The translations under genes and the position numbers were made by a program. 64,000 nt of DNA, taken from Sulfopaludibacter sp963815475. GTDB taxonomy: Bacteria > Acidobacteriota > Terriglobia > Bryobacterales > Bryobacteraceae. The stretch spans positions 7,564,001 through 7,628,000 of the forward strand of contig CAWFHD010000003.1 in the NCBI GenBank assembly GCA_963815475.1, in the 5' to 3' direction. The notes beneath the pieces were generated by a model that was not told where the DNA came from, did no database searches, and worked only from the letters and a program-made list of their open reading frames with translations. Of this stretch, positions 8,930-18,600 are shown one piece after another. Each line of letters begins with the position of its first letter. The first letter of the stretch is position 1.

Positions 8930-11129
8930 GCTATGCTTCTTCCCGGTATTACTCGGCGGTCAACCCAACCAGTATGTAGATTCGCACCTCTGCTCCGAGT
9001 GCCACGCTAAGATTTCCCAAACCTATTCCCAGACCGGAATGGCCCGGTCTTTCTTCCGCCTCCAGCCCTCCAAAACCGTAGAAGACTTTTCCCGCGCCAA
9101 TCCCTTCTTCCACAAACCATCCGGCACTTACTATGCGATGCTCCAGCGCGATGGCAAGTACTATCAGCGCCGCTGGCGGATCGCTTCGGACGGCAGTGAA
9201 GCCCACGTTCAGGAATTGCAGATCGACTACGTCATGGGGTCGGGCAACCATGTCCGCACCTATCTGCACGGCACCGATCGCGGCGCCCTGGCCGAGCTTC
9301 CATTGGCCTGGTATTCGGAGAACGGCGGCACATGGGCTATGAGCCCTGGGCAGGATCGTGACTATACACTTCCGCCCCGCGCAATCGCCTACGAGTGCAT
9401 GTTCTGCCACAACTCCTACCCGCGGATTCCTGCCGGCCACGACGAACCGGGCAGCGAGCCGCTCTACTCGGGCGCGCTACCGGAAGGCATCGATTGCCAG
9501 CGCTGCCACGGACCCGGCGGCGATCATGTGCGCGCGGCGCGGTCGAGTGGATCGACCGTCGATACCGTGCGCCGCGCCATCTTGAACCCGGCTCGCCTGA
9601 GCCCTGAGCGTCAGATGGAGGTGTGCATGCAATGCCATCTGGAAACGGTCAGCATGCAGTTGCCCCACTCCATCCAGCGGTACGGGCGCGGTCCGTTTTC
9701 CTATCGGCCCGGCGAGCCTCTGAGCGCCTTCGAGATCTTCTTCGATCGCGTGCCTGCTCCCGCGCACAAGGACAACTTCGAAATCGTCAGTTCCGTCTAC
9801 CGGCTGCGCCAGTCGCAATGCTTTTTGCGCAGTGCCGGCAAACTCACCTGCCTAACCTGCCACAATCCCCACGATATTCCACGCGGGGAAGCAGCGGCGG
9901 TGAGCTATAACGCCCGGTGCAGCGCCTGCCACAGCACGCTTACCAATCATCCGGCGGCGACCAATTGCATCGGCTGCCACATGCCCAAGCGCAGGACCAA
10001 GGATGTCGTGCATGCCGTGATGACGGACCATCTGATTCAGCGTCGGCCCCCTTCTGGCGATCTGCTGGCGGCGATTCCGGAACGCCCCGAGATCGACGAG
10101 AAAGGGTATCGCGGTGAGGTGATGCCATACTACCCGTCGCCTCTGCCACAGACTGGAGAGAACGCGCTGTACCTGGCGGTGGCGCAGGTGACGCAGAAGA
10201 GCAATCTCGCGAAAGGACTCCCAAGGCTCGCCGCCGAGATCGCTCGCCAGAAGCCGGCGCGGCCCGAGTTTTACGTCGAACTGGGGCAGGCGTGGTTGGG
10301 CGCCCGCAAGCCGGCGAATGCCGTCACAGCCCTGGAAGAGGCACTAAAGCGCGAACCAAATTCTCCGGTGGCACTGTTGACTCTGGCGGACGCACTCACC
10401 GAATCCAACCAGACGGCGCGAGCCATCGAACTGCTCAACAGCACGCTGAAAAGGATACCGGATGACGCGCTTCTGTGGTACCAACTCGGGGTTTCCCAAA
10501 CCGGCGCCGGCAACGATCCCGCCGCCATCGCGGCTTTCGAGAAATCGGTCAACGTCGATCCCGACCTTGCGGAAGCGCACAACCTGCTGGGCGCCGCGCT
10601 CGCGGGCGCGGGCGAGCTGGATCGCGGCGAGAAGGAACTGCTCAGCGCGCTGAGAATCAATCCCGACCTTCCCGAAGCGCTCGGCAATATGGGTCATCTG
10701 CTGGCAGCCCGCGGCGATCTGGCGCGTGCGGGCTCCTTCTTTGCGAGATCGGTCCAACTCCGGCCCGATGATGCCGATGTGCGCACCAATTACTCGGTGA
10801 CGCTGGCGGGTTTGAATCGGTGGGACGAAGCGCAGCAGCAGATCGAAGCAGCATTGAAGGTCGACCCGTCATCTGCCGATGCCCACAATTTCAGGGGCAC
10901 TCTGCTGGAGCGGAAAGGCCGCCCCAGTGAGGCGTTGGCCGAGTTCTTAGACGCAGTGCGGCTGCGTCCCGATTTCGATCGCGCCCATCTCAATGCGGCC
11001 CGTCTGCTGGCTGCCAAAGGAGATCGAGCAGCGGCGGAATCGCATTTGCGCCAGGCGGCGAAAAGCGCCGATCCGAATGTGCAGCGCCAAGCGGCCGCGG
11101 AACTGCAGCGATTGGGACGTCAGCAGTAG
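8904..11129 (+). CDS. seven-haem cytochrome c fused to TPR repeats
   Basis: Seven CxxCH haem-attachment motifs are visible in the first about 365 residues: CSECH (residues 30-34), CMFCH, CQRCH, CMQCH, CLTCH, CSACH and CIGCH. From about residue 420 to the end are successive tetratricopeptide repeats. Haem c is attached outside the cytoplasm, and the hydrophobic N-terminus (WLLCFFPVLLGG) should act as a signal sequence. The arrangement suggests a periplasmic or surface electron carrier or enzyme with a protein-docking tail; the redox partner is unknown. The only usable in-frame start before the first haem is the GTG at 8904. It lies inside a dispersed palindrome, has no clear ribosome-binding site, and gives an unusual n-region, so the true start is uncertain. 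Confidence 0.85.
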   Translation: MFIRVQPWLLCFFPVLLGGQPNQYVDSHLCSECHAKISQTYSQTGMARSFFRLQPSKTVEDFSRANPFFHKPSGTYYAMLQRDGKYYQRRWRIASDGSEAHVQELQIDYVMGSGNHVRTYLHGTDRGALAELPLAWYSENGGTWAMSPGQDRDYTLPPRAIAYECMFCHNSYPRIPAGHDEPGSEPLYSGALPEGIDCQRCHGPGGDHVRAARSSGSTVDTVRRAILNPARLSPERQMEVCMQCHLETVSMQLPHSIQRYGRGPFSYRPGEPLSAFEIFFDRVPAPAHKDNFEIVSSVYRLRQSQCFLRSAGKLTCLTCHNPHDIPRGEAAAVSYNARCSACHSTLTNHPAATNCIGCHMPKRRTKDVVHAVMTDHLIQRRPPSGDLLAAIPERPEIDEKGYRGEVMPYYPSPLPQTGENALYLAVAQVTQKSNLAKGLPRLAAEIARQKPARPEFYVELGQAWLGARKPANAVTALEEALKREPNSPVALLTLADALTESNQTARAIELLNSTLKRIPDDALLWYQLGVSQTGAGNDPAAIAAFEKSVNVDPDLAEAHNLLGAALAGAGELDRGEKELLSALRINPDLPEALGNMGHLLAARGDLARAGSFFARSVQLRPDDADVRTNYSVTLAGLNRWDEAQQQIEAALKVDPSSADAHNFRGTLLERKGRPSEALAEFLDAVRLRPDFDRAHLNAARLLAAKGDRAAAESHLRQAAKSADPNVQRQAAAELQRLGRQQ

Positions 11130-11151
11130 CAGCTACGTATGCTCGCCATCC

Positions 11152-12198
11152 TCAATCGAGCGGCGGGGTCGAGCCGATCTCGCCGATATGCGCGATGGTA
11201 TCGCCCTTCTTCATGGATGGCACCGCGCCGATATACAGAACCACGCCTGAAACGGGCGCCGTCGCATCCCAGATTCGTTTGCCGAAATAATCCGTCACGT
11301 ACCCGATCGTCATCCCTTGAGCGACGTATGCCTCGGCGCCCACCAGCGGGTAGAAGATGCCGTCGAGTTCGCTGGTCATTACCGATACGCGGGACAGCCA
11401 CAGCGGATGCTCCACGGGCGGCGCTGTCCCAGGTAACATCTTCAGATGGCGCGCAACCCTCCGGCAGCCTTCGATCAAGGCGTCTACATCGTCCGCGTCA
11501 GTGGTTCCGGCATGCCCGGCCTCCGCCGTCACACACGGTTTGCCGAGGCCCGCGGCGAAGCGTGTCAGGGTGACGGCCCCGCCCGGCGCCACCGGTGTTT
11601 TGAAATCCTGCAGGATAATGTGATCCAGCCCGAAGGCTAGCACCATGGCGCGCGACGCCTTGTCCTGCGCCGACTTGCCCGTGGCCGCCCAGTACGAGTA
11701 GCGCCGCAGATTCTCATCCAGATCGCCGCCGTGCAGGTCGATCAGGTAGTCGCTCTTTTCCACCACTTGTTTCGCAATCGCCCACGACGCACGGTCGGTC
11801 TGCGTGCCATCAGGCTTACCCGGATAGAAGCGATTCATGTTCTTGCCGTCCACAGGATTCAGGTGCGGCACTTTCTGCGCGAACGACGCCGGGTTGACCA
11901 GAGGCACGATGATCAGCGTTCCGGAGAGCGCGGCGGGGTCGGCGGCTTGCGCCAATTTCTGCAACGCAATGATGGACGCGTACTCGGTGCCGTGCGAACC
12001 GGCCACCATCGCCAGCACCGGCCCCGGTTTAGCGCCGTTGACCACGATCACCGGGATGTTGACAGCCGCATCGACGCCGGCTGGAACCGCGATCCACCCG
12101 GTAGCCTTCTGCCCGGTCGGCGCAGTCGCAGACCCTACCGTGAAATCGGCCCCGGCGCACAGGAACGGAAGCAGCCCAGCAACGAAGAGAGTCCGCAT
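11152..12198 (-). CDS. secreted succinylglutamate desuccinylase/aspartoacylase-family metallo-hydrolase
   Basis: The 348-residue product starts with a signal peptide (MRTLFVAGLLPFLCAGA). It carries the zinc-ligand pattern of M14-fold deacylases: GSHGTEYASI (His69 and Glu72) and a later DLHGGDL. An asparagine/arginine-rich NMNRFYPG segment fits the substrate-binding region. AstE/AspA relatives hydrolyse N-acyl amino acids. The export signal implies action outside the cytoplasm, so its natural substrate is probably not succinylglutamate from arginine catabolism. It is convergent with the cytochrome gene, 22 bp apart, and a HipA remnant lies upstream. Confidence 0.8.
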   Translation of the reverse strand: MRTLFVAGLLPFLCAGADFTVGSATAPTGQKATGWIAVPAGVDAAVNIPVIVVNGAKPGPVLAMVAGSHGTEYASIIALQKLAQAADPAALSGTLIIVPLVNPASFAQKVPHLNPVDGKNMNRFYPGKPDGTQTDRASWAIAKQVVEKSDYLIDLHGGDLDENLRRYSYWAATGKSAQDKASRAMVLAFGLDHIILQDFKTPVAPGGAVTLTRFAAGLGKPCVTAEAGHAGTTDADDVDALIEGCRRVARHLKMLPGTAPPVEHPLWLSRVSVMTSELDGIFYPLVGAEAYVAQGMTIGYVTDYFGKRIWDATAPVSGVVLYIGAVPSMKKGDTIAHIGEIGSTPPLD

Positions 12199-12274
12199 GG
12201 CCGCTCATTCTATCAGGGTAGGGCAGTAGGGCTGGTGGTCTTGCCAGCGGCCGTCTTTGGTTTATGATCTGGCG

Positions 12275-12705
12275 TCACGAGCGAAGCGATTCGGCCGAGC
12301 CCGCTTCCCACTCCTGGAGCACACGTTTTCCGATCTCGGCGAATTCCGGATGTGTCTTCATATAACGTCGAACGTCTTTCCCGGTGGCATGAATCGCTGT
12401 GTCGATCCGTTCGAGAATTCGCCTGATTTTCGCGGGGCTGCCGCCTCCCCGTGTCTCGCCCAATCTTCTCAATTCCTTCGTCGTCGGCCATTTGGTGGCG
12501 CCATTGAGGGTCAGAGCCAGGCTGTCGTGCGCCAGGTATATGGACGTGGTCACCAGATCGTACACGGGCGCCAGCCGCGCTTCGCCCTGAACGTCTTCAC
12601 AGACAATGCCGAAATTCTTCAAGTGCGCGTCGCCGTTGCGAGAGCGGCATTGAGCGCGATCAGCGTGAAGAGCCGCTCCTCTACGCAAGCAATTTGCCTA
12701 GTATT
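12275..12705 (-). pseudogene. HipA C-terminal remnant
   Basis: About 130 residues match the C-terminal kinase-fold part of HipA toxins: NGDAHLKNFGIV followed by LAPVYDLVTT and LALTLNG. Upstream, in another frame, a short stretch (EERLFTLIALNAAL) fits the HipA segment preceding NGDAH, so a one-base loss near 12640 breaks the reading. An in-frame TAA at 12706-12708 and the adjoining permease gene leave no room for the N-terminal domain, and no hipB antitoxin is seen. The remnant cannot make a working toxin. It may mark a past insertion or deletion between ADOP 1 and the deacylase gene. Confidence 0.7.
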
Positions 12706-12736
12706 TTAGGCAATCCTGACCTCCGGGAGGGACATA

Positions 12737-15178
12737 CTATTCGTCGCGCAACGCGATGGCCGGGTCGATCCTGGTAGCCCGATGTGCCGGTATCCAGCAA
12801 GCGAAGACCGCCACCAGTGCCAGCACCGCCGGCACCAGCACGAACGTCACGGCATCGCGATCGCTGACCGCGAACAGCATACTCTTCAGGTTGCGCGAAG
12901 TGGCCAGCGAGATCATCGTTCCCGCCAGCACTCCGAAAGCCACCAGCCGCATTCCTTCGCCCATGACCATCCGCTGTACATCTGACGGCGTCGCCCCCAG
13001 TGCCATTCGCAGCCCCATCTCACGCAGTCTCTGATCCACCGAGTACGAGATCACCCCGTAAATCCCGATCGACGCCAGCAGCAGCGCCAAGCCGCCGAAA
13101 ACCGCCAGCAGCCCCGCCGACAGCCGCTGTGCCCACAGCGACTCGCGGATGGTAGTTTGGAAGCTTTCGGAATCGAGCACCAGGTTCCGGTCCAGCGTGC
13201 GAATCTGCTGCCGAACGTCGCCCAGCACATTGTCCGGGTTACCGGAAGTGTGGATGTACAGCGTCGAATAGGGGAAGTAATACTGCGACAACGAGAGATA
13301 AATCATGGCTTGCGGGTCCTCGCCGATCTCGCGATAGTTCGCATTGCGCGCCACCCCGACAATCTGCACCGGCAGGTTCTCGCCGTAAAACTGAATCACC
13401 TTTCCCACCGCTTCCTGGCCTGGCCAGAATCCGGCAGCGGCGGCCTCATTCACCACCGCCACCCGCGGCGATGCCGGCGAGTCCGATGCCGTGAAGTCGC
13501 GCCCACGCAGAATCGGCATGCGCACCGTGCGGAAGTATCCCGGCCAGGTAACGCCGGTCAAGGTCAACTGGCCTTGTCCGCCCGCCGCCGAGTTGTCTTG
13601 TCCCGGCAACAGCACGGTTCGAGCCGAGGCCACCTTCATCGGCGGGTCCTTGGCCATCGTCACCGAATCCACACCCGGAACCGCGGCCGCCAATTCCAGC
13701 GCCCGACGGTCGAACTCGCGGCCGCGAGCTTCGTTGTAGCTCTGATCCACACTGAATCCAATGCTGCCCAGGTGCGTGGCGTCGAAGCCCGGATCGATGC
13801 GCGAGGCATTCAGCAAACTGCGCAGGAACAGCCCAGCCCCCACTAGCGCCATCAGGGAGAAGGCCACCTGCCCCATCACCAGCAGAGAACGGGGATGCCA
13901 GCCCCCACGAACTGACGGCGGCTGCCCGCCGCGATCTTTCAGGTCGGTTGCCAAATCGGTGCTGGTGGCGCGGACCGCCGGAATCAAGCCGAACAGCAGC
14001 CCCGTCACCACGGAGATCGCGAAGCTGTAAAGGAACACGCGGTAATCGAGCGGCAACCGCTGGACGGCATATTTGAACTCGGGTGGACGCATCGACCACA
14101 ACACATCGCGTGCCCATCGGGCCATCAGGAGGCTGCAAGCGCCGCCTATCACTGAGAGCAGCGTGCTCTCCACCAGCAGTTGCCGCATGAGCTGCCAGCG
14201 CGACGCGCCCAACGCCAGCCGAACCGTGATCTCGCGGATTCGTCCCGCCGCGCGGGCCAGCAGCAGATTCGCCACGTTGGCGCAAGCAATCAGAAGAACC
14301 AGGCCCGACACCGTCATTAGCACCATTCCGGCGCTGGTCACGGCGCCGCGAGTGCGTGCTGCGATGGCGCCCTCTTCGGCAGGCAGCAGTCTGACGCGGC
14401 GCCCCTGGTTGTCTTTGGGATATTCGGCGGCCAGATTCTGGGCCATCACTTCTAGCGACGCCTCAGCCTGTGCCCTAGTGACACCCGGCTTCAACCGACC
14501 GGCCACCGAGAAATAGAGCGCTCTCCGCTGGTTGATCGCCGCCGGCACCGAGAATACTTGCGGGTACATCATCAGCGGAACCCAGACATCGGCCGCGTAC
14601 TGCGTGCTCAGGCCCTGGAATTCCGGCGGCGCCACACCCACAATGTTGAAGTCGCGATTTTCCAGACGAATGACTCGCGAGGTGATCTGCGGGTCGCCAC
14701 CGTACAGCCGAGTCCACATCCCGTGGCTGATCACAGCCACCGCGATGGCGCCGGGCGTGACGTCCTCCTCCGGCAAAAACCAGCGCCCCAGATAGGGTTT
14801 CACCCCCAGAGTCGCAAAGTAGTTGCCCGATACAATATGAGCCATCAACGTTCGGGGTTCGCCCACTCCGGTCATATTGATCAACGTAGGGGAGTGCAGC
14901 AGCAGGGATGAGAATACCTGGTTCCGATCGCGGTAATCTTTGTAATTCAGATAAGAATTCTGGAGGTTGCCGGGAATCCGCGAATCGGTGGTATAAACAG
15001 CCACCAGGCGATCCGGTTCCCACACCGCAAGCGGACGCAGAAGGATGGCGTCCAACATACTGAAAATCGTCGTATTTGCGCCGATTCCCAGGGCCAGAGA
15101 CAACACCGCTACGGCCGCAAAACCGCGATTCTTCTTGAACGCCCTTAAGGCGTATCGGAGATCTTCAACTAACCCCAT
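12737..15178 (-). CDS. ADOP-type MacB/FtsX permease 1
   Basis: An 813-residue permease of the Acidobacterial duplicated orphan permease type. It has two FtsX units, each preceded by a MacB periplasmic core. The N-terminus MGLVEDLRYALRAFKKNRGF leads into the first membrane helix (VLSLALGIGANTTIFSMLDAIL). Three helices near residues 280-400 include GLVLLIACANVANLLLARAA, and the C-terminal unit ends CWIPAHRATRIDPAIALRDE. No ATPase gene is adjacent, as is usual for this family. The probable role is mechanotransmission-type export or envelope signalling; the substrate is unknown. It lacks the PadR-type neighbour found with ADOP 2. Confidence 0.88.
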   Translation of the reverse strand: MGLVEDLRYALRAFKKNRGFAAVAVLSLALGIGANTTIFSMLDAILLRPLAVWEPDRLVAVYTTDSRIPGNLQNSYLNYKDYRDRNQVFSSLLLHSPTLINMTGVGEPRTLMAHIVSGNYFATLGVKPYLGRWFLPEEDVTPGAIAVAVISHGMWTRLYGGDPQITSRVIRLENRDFNIVGVAPPEFQGLSTQYAADVWVPLMMYPQVFSVPAAINQRRALYFSVAGRLKPGVTRAQAEASLEVMAQNLAAEYPKDNQGRRVRLLPAEEGAIAARTRGAVTSAGMVLMTVSGLVLLIACANVANLLLARAAGRIREITVRLALGASRWQLMRQLLVESTLLSVIGGACSLLMARWARDVLWSMRPPEFKYAVQRLPLDYRVFLYSFAISVVTGLLFGLIPAVRATSTDLATDLKDRGGQPPSVRGGWHPRSLLVMGQVAFSLMALVGAGLFLRSLLNASRIDPGFDATHLGSIGFSVDQSYNEARGREFDRRALELAAAVPGVDSVTMAKDPPMKVASARTVLLPGQDNSAAGGQGQLTLTGVTWPGYFRTVRMPILRGRDFTASDSPASPRVAVVNEAAAAGFWPGQEAVGKVIQFYGENLPVQIVGVARNANYREIGEDPQAMIYLSLSQYYFPYSTLYIHTSGNPDNVLGDVRQQIRTLDRNLVLDSESFQTTIRESLWAQRLSAGLLAVFGGLALLLASIGIYGVISYSVDQRLREMGLRMALGATPSDVQRMVMGEGMRLVAFGVLAGTMISLATSRNLKSMLFAVSDRDAVTFVLVPAVLALVAVFACWIPAHRATRIDPAIALRDE

Positions 15179-15390
15179 TTGTTTCGGGAAAGATTATGTG
15201 CATTATATAACATGCCCTGGTCCTGTGTGTTCCAGCATCGGGTAGAAACGGTATCTTTGATCCAACTCAGCCAGGGTGGTGGTTTTCGGCCACCTGCTCA
15301 CCTGCGCGGAAATATGCAAGTGATTCAATTTATTGCTGATACGGGTTGGCCAAGAGAGTGCATTGAGGCCAGCGTAGTTCGGAGACCACC

Positions 15391-17376
15391 ATGGGACGCT
15401 TCCAATTTCGGTTCTTAGCCCTGCTCGGTGTGGCATTGATGGCCGCCGGGACCGTCAGCCCCATTCATGCTCAGGATCCCGATGATCTGAAGCGTGCCGT
15501 TGCCCGAATCAGTTTGATGGAAGGGCAAGTGTCGGTTCGCCGCGGCGATGCGAACGAGTGGGTTGCTGGCGTGATCAACGCGCCGCTCATGGCGGACGAC
15601 CGAATTGCAACGGCTCCAAACTCGCGCACGGAAGTGCAGTTGGACGCTTCCCATATGGTCCGGATCGGCGGAGCAGCTGAGATCCACCTGACCCAACTGG
15701 AGTATGGCCGCTTCCAGATGGAAGTCGCCAAGGGAACCGTAACCTACCGTATTTTAAGGCCTTCCAAGGCAAATGCTGAAGTAGATACTCCGGCTGTATC
15801 CGTAAGACCATCGCACGTTGGAACTTATCGAATCTTCGTGAATGATTCCAGCGAAACTGAAGTGACTGTCAGGGCAGGGGAGGTCGAGGTTTTCACTCCC
15901 AAGGGATCGCAATGGGTGAATGCGGGCCAGACAATGATGGCGCGCGGTACCGCCACTGACCCCGAATTTCAGATCGTCAGCGCCATCCCCAACGACGAGT
16001 GGGACCGCTGGAACGACAATCGCGACCACATCTTTATGCAGCCGTCGCCGAGCGCTCAATACATCGACGAAGCCAATTCCGGTGTCTATGGCACCGAAGA
16101 GCTGGACGCGAACGGTACCTGGGTGAGTTCTCCGGATTACGGACCGGTTTGGCGGCCAACAGCGGTTGGCCCCGGTTGGGCTCCTTATAGCTCCGGCCGC
16201 TGGGTTTGGGAAGATTGGTATGGCTGGACGTGGGTCAGCTACGATCCATGGGGCTGGGCTCCGTATCACTATGGCCGCTGGTTCAACAATGGCGGCTTTG
16301 GTTGGTGCTGGTATCCGGGGGCTCGCGGCTTCCATAGTTATTGGTCGCCTGCGCTGGTGGGCTGGTTCGGGTTTGGCGGCGGTGTTGGCGTCGGTTTTGG
16401 GTTCGGGCATGTGGGCTGGGTCCCGCTCGCTCCCTTTGAAGTGTTCCACCCCTGGTGGGGTCGAGGCTACTACGGAAACTTCGGACGCAACATTAACATT
16501 ACTAATGTAAACATCACAAATGTATACAGAAATGCTCGTGTCGCAAACGGCGTTTCCGGCATGGCGGCGGCCGATTTCCGAGGCGGGCGGTTTAATACGA
16601 TCAGCCACGTTTCTTCCGAACAGGTGCGAACCGCCGGAATGATTCGTGGACAAGTACCGATCGCTCCGACGTCGGCCAATCTCCATTATTCCGATCGGCA
16701 GGCCGGTTTCACGCCGCAGGGCAACGGCAACCAGCGCTTCTTCAGTCATCAGCAGCTGTCCACGCCCACCCGGATTCCGTTTTCGCAGCAGCAGCGAGCG
16801 CTGGGCGGCGGGACGGAAGCCGCAGGTCATCCAGCAGCTACACAACTCCAGTCACCGGGACGGTCGGGTGCGACGATGCCACAGCGCCAGTCGACGGCCG
16901 GCAGCCCGGTAAGTCAGGGGACGGGTCGGCCCTCGGTTTCTCCCGAAACCAATACGCGCCCCGGCGGCAGCACGGGTTGGAGACGCTTCGGCGAGCCGGC
17001 CAGCCAAGGCTCGGCCCCGCAGGCATCGAACCAGCGGAACGAACCCAGTGGCGCGCGCAGCAATCCGTCCGTGAACACGGAAAACACTCGGCCGTCGCAA
17101 GCGCAGGGCAACCGGGGTTGGAACAGCTTTGGCAGCCCTGGAAACTCACAGCCCAACCGGCAGCCGCAGGGCTCGAACAATCAAGGCACGCCGCGATACA
17201 ACGCTCCCAGTTACAGCGCGCCGCGGTCGGCGCCGGCAGCACCAAGCTATAGCGCTCCACGATCGGCCCCGGCGCCCAGCAACAGCGCGCCGCGTGGAGG
17301 TGGTGGAGGCGGAAGCCGTCCCTCATCGGGTGGCGGAGGCCACTCCAGCAGCGGCGGTGGCGGACACCATCGTTAA
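15391..17376 (+). CDS. secreted FecR/DUF6600-like envelope protein with low-complexity tail
   Basis: The 661-residue product has a signal peptide ending near HAQ. A FecR-like beta domain follows at about 35-190 (ISLMEGQVSVRRGDANEWV, then VTVRAGEVEVFTPKG). Next comes a Trp/Tyr/Gly-rich region with repeated GRW motifs (WAPYSSGRWVWEDWYGW, WGWAPYHYGRW) typical of DUF6600. The last about 250 residues are Gly/Ser/Pro/Gln-rich with repeats of SAPRSAPA and end in a Gly-Ser-His tract. The protein is probably exported and may be envelope or matrix associated. A strong intrinsic terminator follows, so it is likely monocistronic. Confidence 0.78.
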   Translation: MGRFQFRFLALLGVALMAAGTVSPIHAQDPDDLKRAVARISLMEGQVSVRRGDANEWVAGVINAPLMADDRIATAPNSRTEVQLDASHMVRIGGAAEIHLTQLEYGRFQMEVAKGTVTYRILRPSKANAEVDTPAVSVRPSHVGTYRIFVNDSSETEVTVRAGEVEVFTPKGSQWVNAGQTMMARGTATDPEFQIVSAIPNDEWDRWNDNRDHIFMQPSPSAQYIDEANSGVYGTEELDANGTWVSSPDYGPVWRPTAVGPGWAPYSSGRWVWEDWYGWTWVSYDPWGWAPYHYGRWFNNGGFGWCWYPGARGFHSYWSPALVGWFGFGGGVGVGFGFGHVGWVPLAPFEVFHPWWGRGYYGNFGRNINITNVNITNVYRNARVANGVSGMAAADFRGGRFNTISHVSSEQVRTAGMIRGQVPIAPTSANLHYSDRQAGFTPQGNGNQRFFSHQQLSTPTRIPFSQQQRALGGGTEAAGHPAATQLQSPGRSGATMPQRQSTAGSPVSQGTGRPSVSPETNTRPGGSTGWRRFGEPASQGSAPQASNQRNEPSGARSNPSVNTENTRPSQAQGNRGWNSFGSPGNSQPNRQPQGSNNQGTPRYNAPSYSAPRSAPAAPSYSAPRSAPAPSNSAPRGGGGGGSRPSSGGGGHSSSGGGGHHR

Positions 17377-17422
17377 TCAAAGTTTCCTTCGAGCAAAGGA
17401 AAAGCAGCAGTTTCTTCCCATA

Positions 17423-17461
17423 GGCCCGATCCCAATTCAGCGGGGATCGGGCCGTTTTTTT
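17423..17461 (+). terminator. rho-independent terminator of the FecR/DUF6600-like gene
   Basis: An 11-bp stem (GGCCCGATCCC pairing with GGGATCGGGCC) with a short loop is followed by G and a run of seven T. It lies 46 bases after the stop codon. Confidence 0.9.
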
Positions 17462-17841
17462 ATGTGAAGTCATCGGCAAGCCCCGAACGAGATCCACGAT
17501 TTGACATAATATTCGTTATTGGAAGTAAGCAACACAGGTGCCCTGACCCAGGCGAGCATCGCGCGAAACCTCAAGAGGCGCACCTCCGCGTCCTAATCCA
17601 CCTCCGCGCCACTACCCTCACCACCGGAACCGACAAGGTCATCATCAGCACGACGACCCTCGCAACCCATTAGCCCAGCCCGCCGTACGCCGCGTCCTGT
17701 GTGAGGGCACAACCGCCTGTTCCAGCCGCAACGCTGATAACCGCAATAGCCAGTACCCTACCGCCGCGTAGGGCACTGGATTACACTGGATACCAAGGAG
17801 CCTGCAACGCTCCCCGCGCCCGCGAAAAGGACCGACACCCC
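17462..17841. other. intergenic stretch with no recognised gene
   Basis: About 380 bases between the terminator and the coiled-coil gene. Short open frames exist but have neither recognisable motifs nor good ribosome-binding sites. The sequence near 17500-17530 is relatively AT-rich and could hold a promoter for the next gene, but no clear -35/-10 pair is identified. Confidence 0.4.
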
Positions 17842-18213
17842 ATGAACGAAGAAGATCAGCGGCAAATTCGCCAAATCGTCACCGCCGCCGTCGCCGCCAC
17901 CGAAACACGCCTCAAAGACCACGCCACCGAAACCGCCCGCACAATCGACGGCCGCTTCGCCAGCCTCGCCAAACTCATCGAAGACAACAGCGCCAGCCTG
18001 CAACGCGAGATGAGCGCCGGCTTTGACCGTATGGAAACCCTGACCGCCCGCAACACCAAGATGCTCGCCGGCGGCTCCAAAACTGTAGCCGGTCTTGCCC
18101 AGTGGGCCGAAAAGCGCGACGCCCTCGACCGCAAACGCGACCAGGAAATCCGCGACCTCCGCACCCGCCTCGCCAAGCTCGAACGCCGCTTCCCCCCACG
18201 CAAAGCCAGTTGA
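17842..18213 (+). CDS. small coiled-coil protein of unknown function
   Basis: The 123-residue product beginning MNEEDQRQIRQIVTAAV is highly charged, without Cys or hydrophobic membrane segments. It shows heptad-like spacing throughout (LAKLIEDNSASLQREM, then RDQEIRDLRTRLAKLERRF), so a long alpha-helical coiled coil is likely. The ATG at 17842 is preceded by an AAAGG about 11 bases upstream. The frame is open upstream to 17701, but that part has different composition. No family is recognised. Several bacterial helical regulators and phage-type proteins look similar, so function is left open. Confidence 0.6.
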   Translation: MNEEDQRQIRQIVTAAVAATETRLKDHATETARTIDGRFASLAKLIEDNSASLQREMSAGFDRMETLTARNTKMLAGGSKTVAGLAQWAEKRDALDRKRDQEIRDLRTRLAKLERRFPPRKAS

Positions 18214-18600
18214 TGCGGCCGCATCGCCGGCCAGGACCGCGCCTTTGACGTTGCACGGCAGCCGTGCCGGACGGCTCACCCGCTCGCTGGCGGTCCGGTT
18301 TTCGGATCCATTCCTTACGTCACCGGGCACCCGGCTTTCCGAGCTTCGCAGTCGCCATGCAGCGCGCTGCACAGCCAGGCCCCCCACGACGCGCGTCCCG
18401 GCCGGCGGCGGCGGCTTATGCTGCGCCCTCGGCCGCCGTGCTTCCAATAGCCTGTCAAGGAGGCGGCGACGGAGTCCACACACGCCAAAGGCCAAATTCG
18501 GCGTGCTAGTACTCCAGCTGCCTCGATCCCCGCATCAGAGTGTGATATTTCCTACCACCGGCCGTGCTAAGATTCAGGTTTCACTATCAGGAGTTCCCCC
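18214..18600. other. intergenic stretch with a weak hairpin and a shared degenerate motif
   Basis: About 387 bases without a convincing gene. A hairpin with CCGGAC/GTCCGG arms near 18267-18300 followed by TTTT could terminate the coiled-coil gene weakly. Near 18450-18500 is a segment (CCTGTCAAG ... TCCACACAC ... GCCAAATTC) that recurs in degenerate form in the intergenic region 22604-22696. An AGGAG at 18589-18593 is the ribosome-binding site for the next gene. Confidence 0.4.

Noticed and set aside
17464..17673. Plus-strand frame just after the terminator.
   Set aside because: No ribosome-binding site or motif; it begins at the edge of the terminator T-run.
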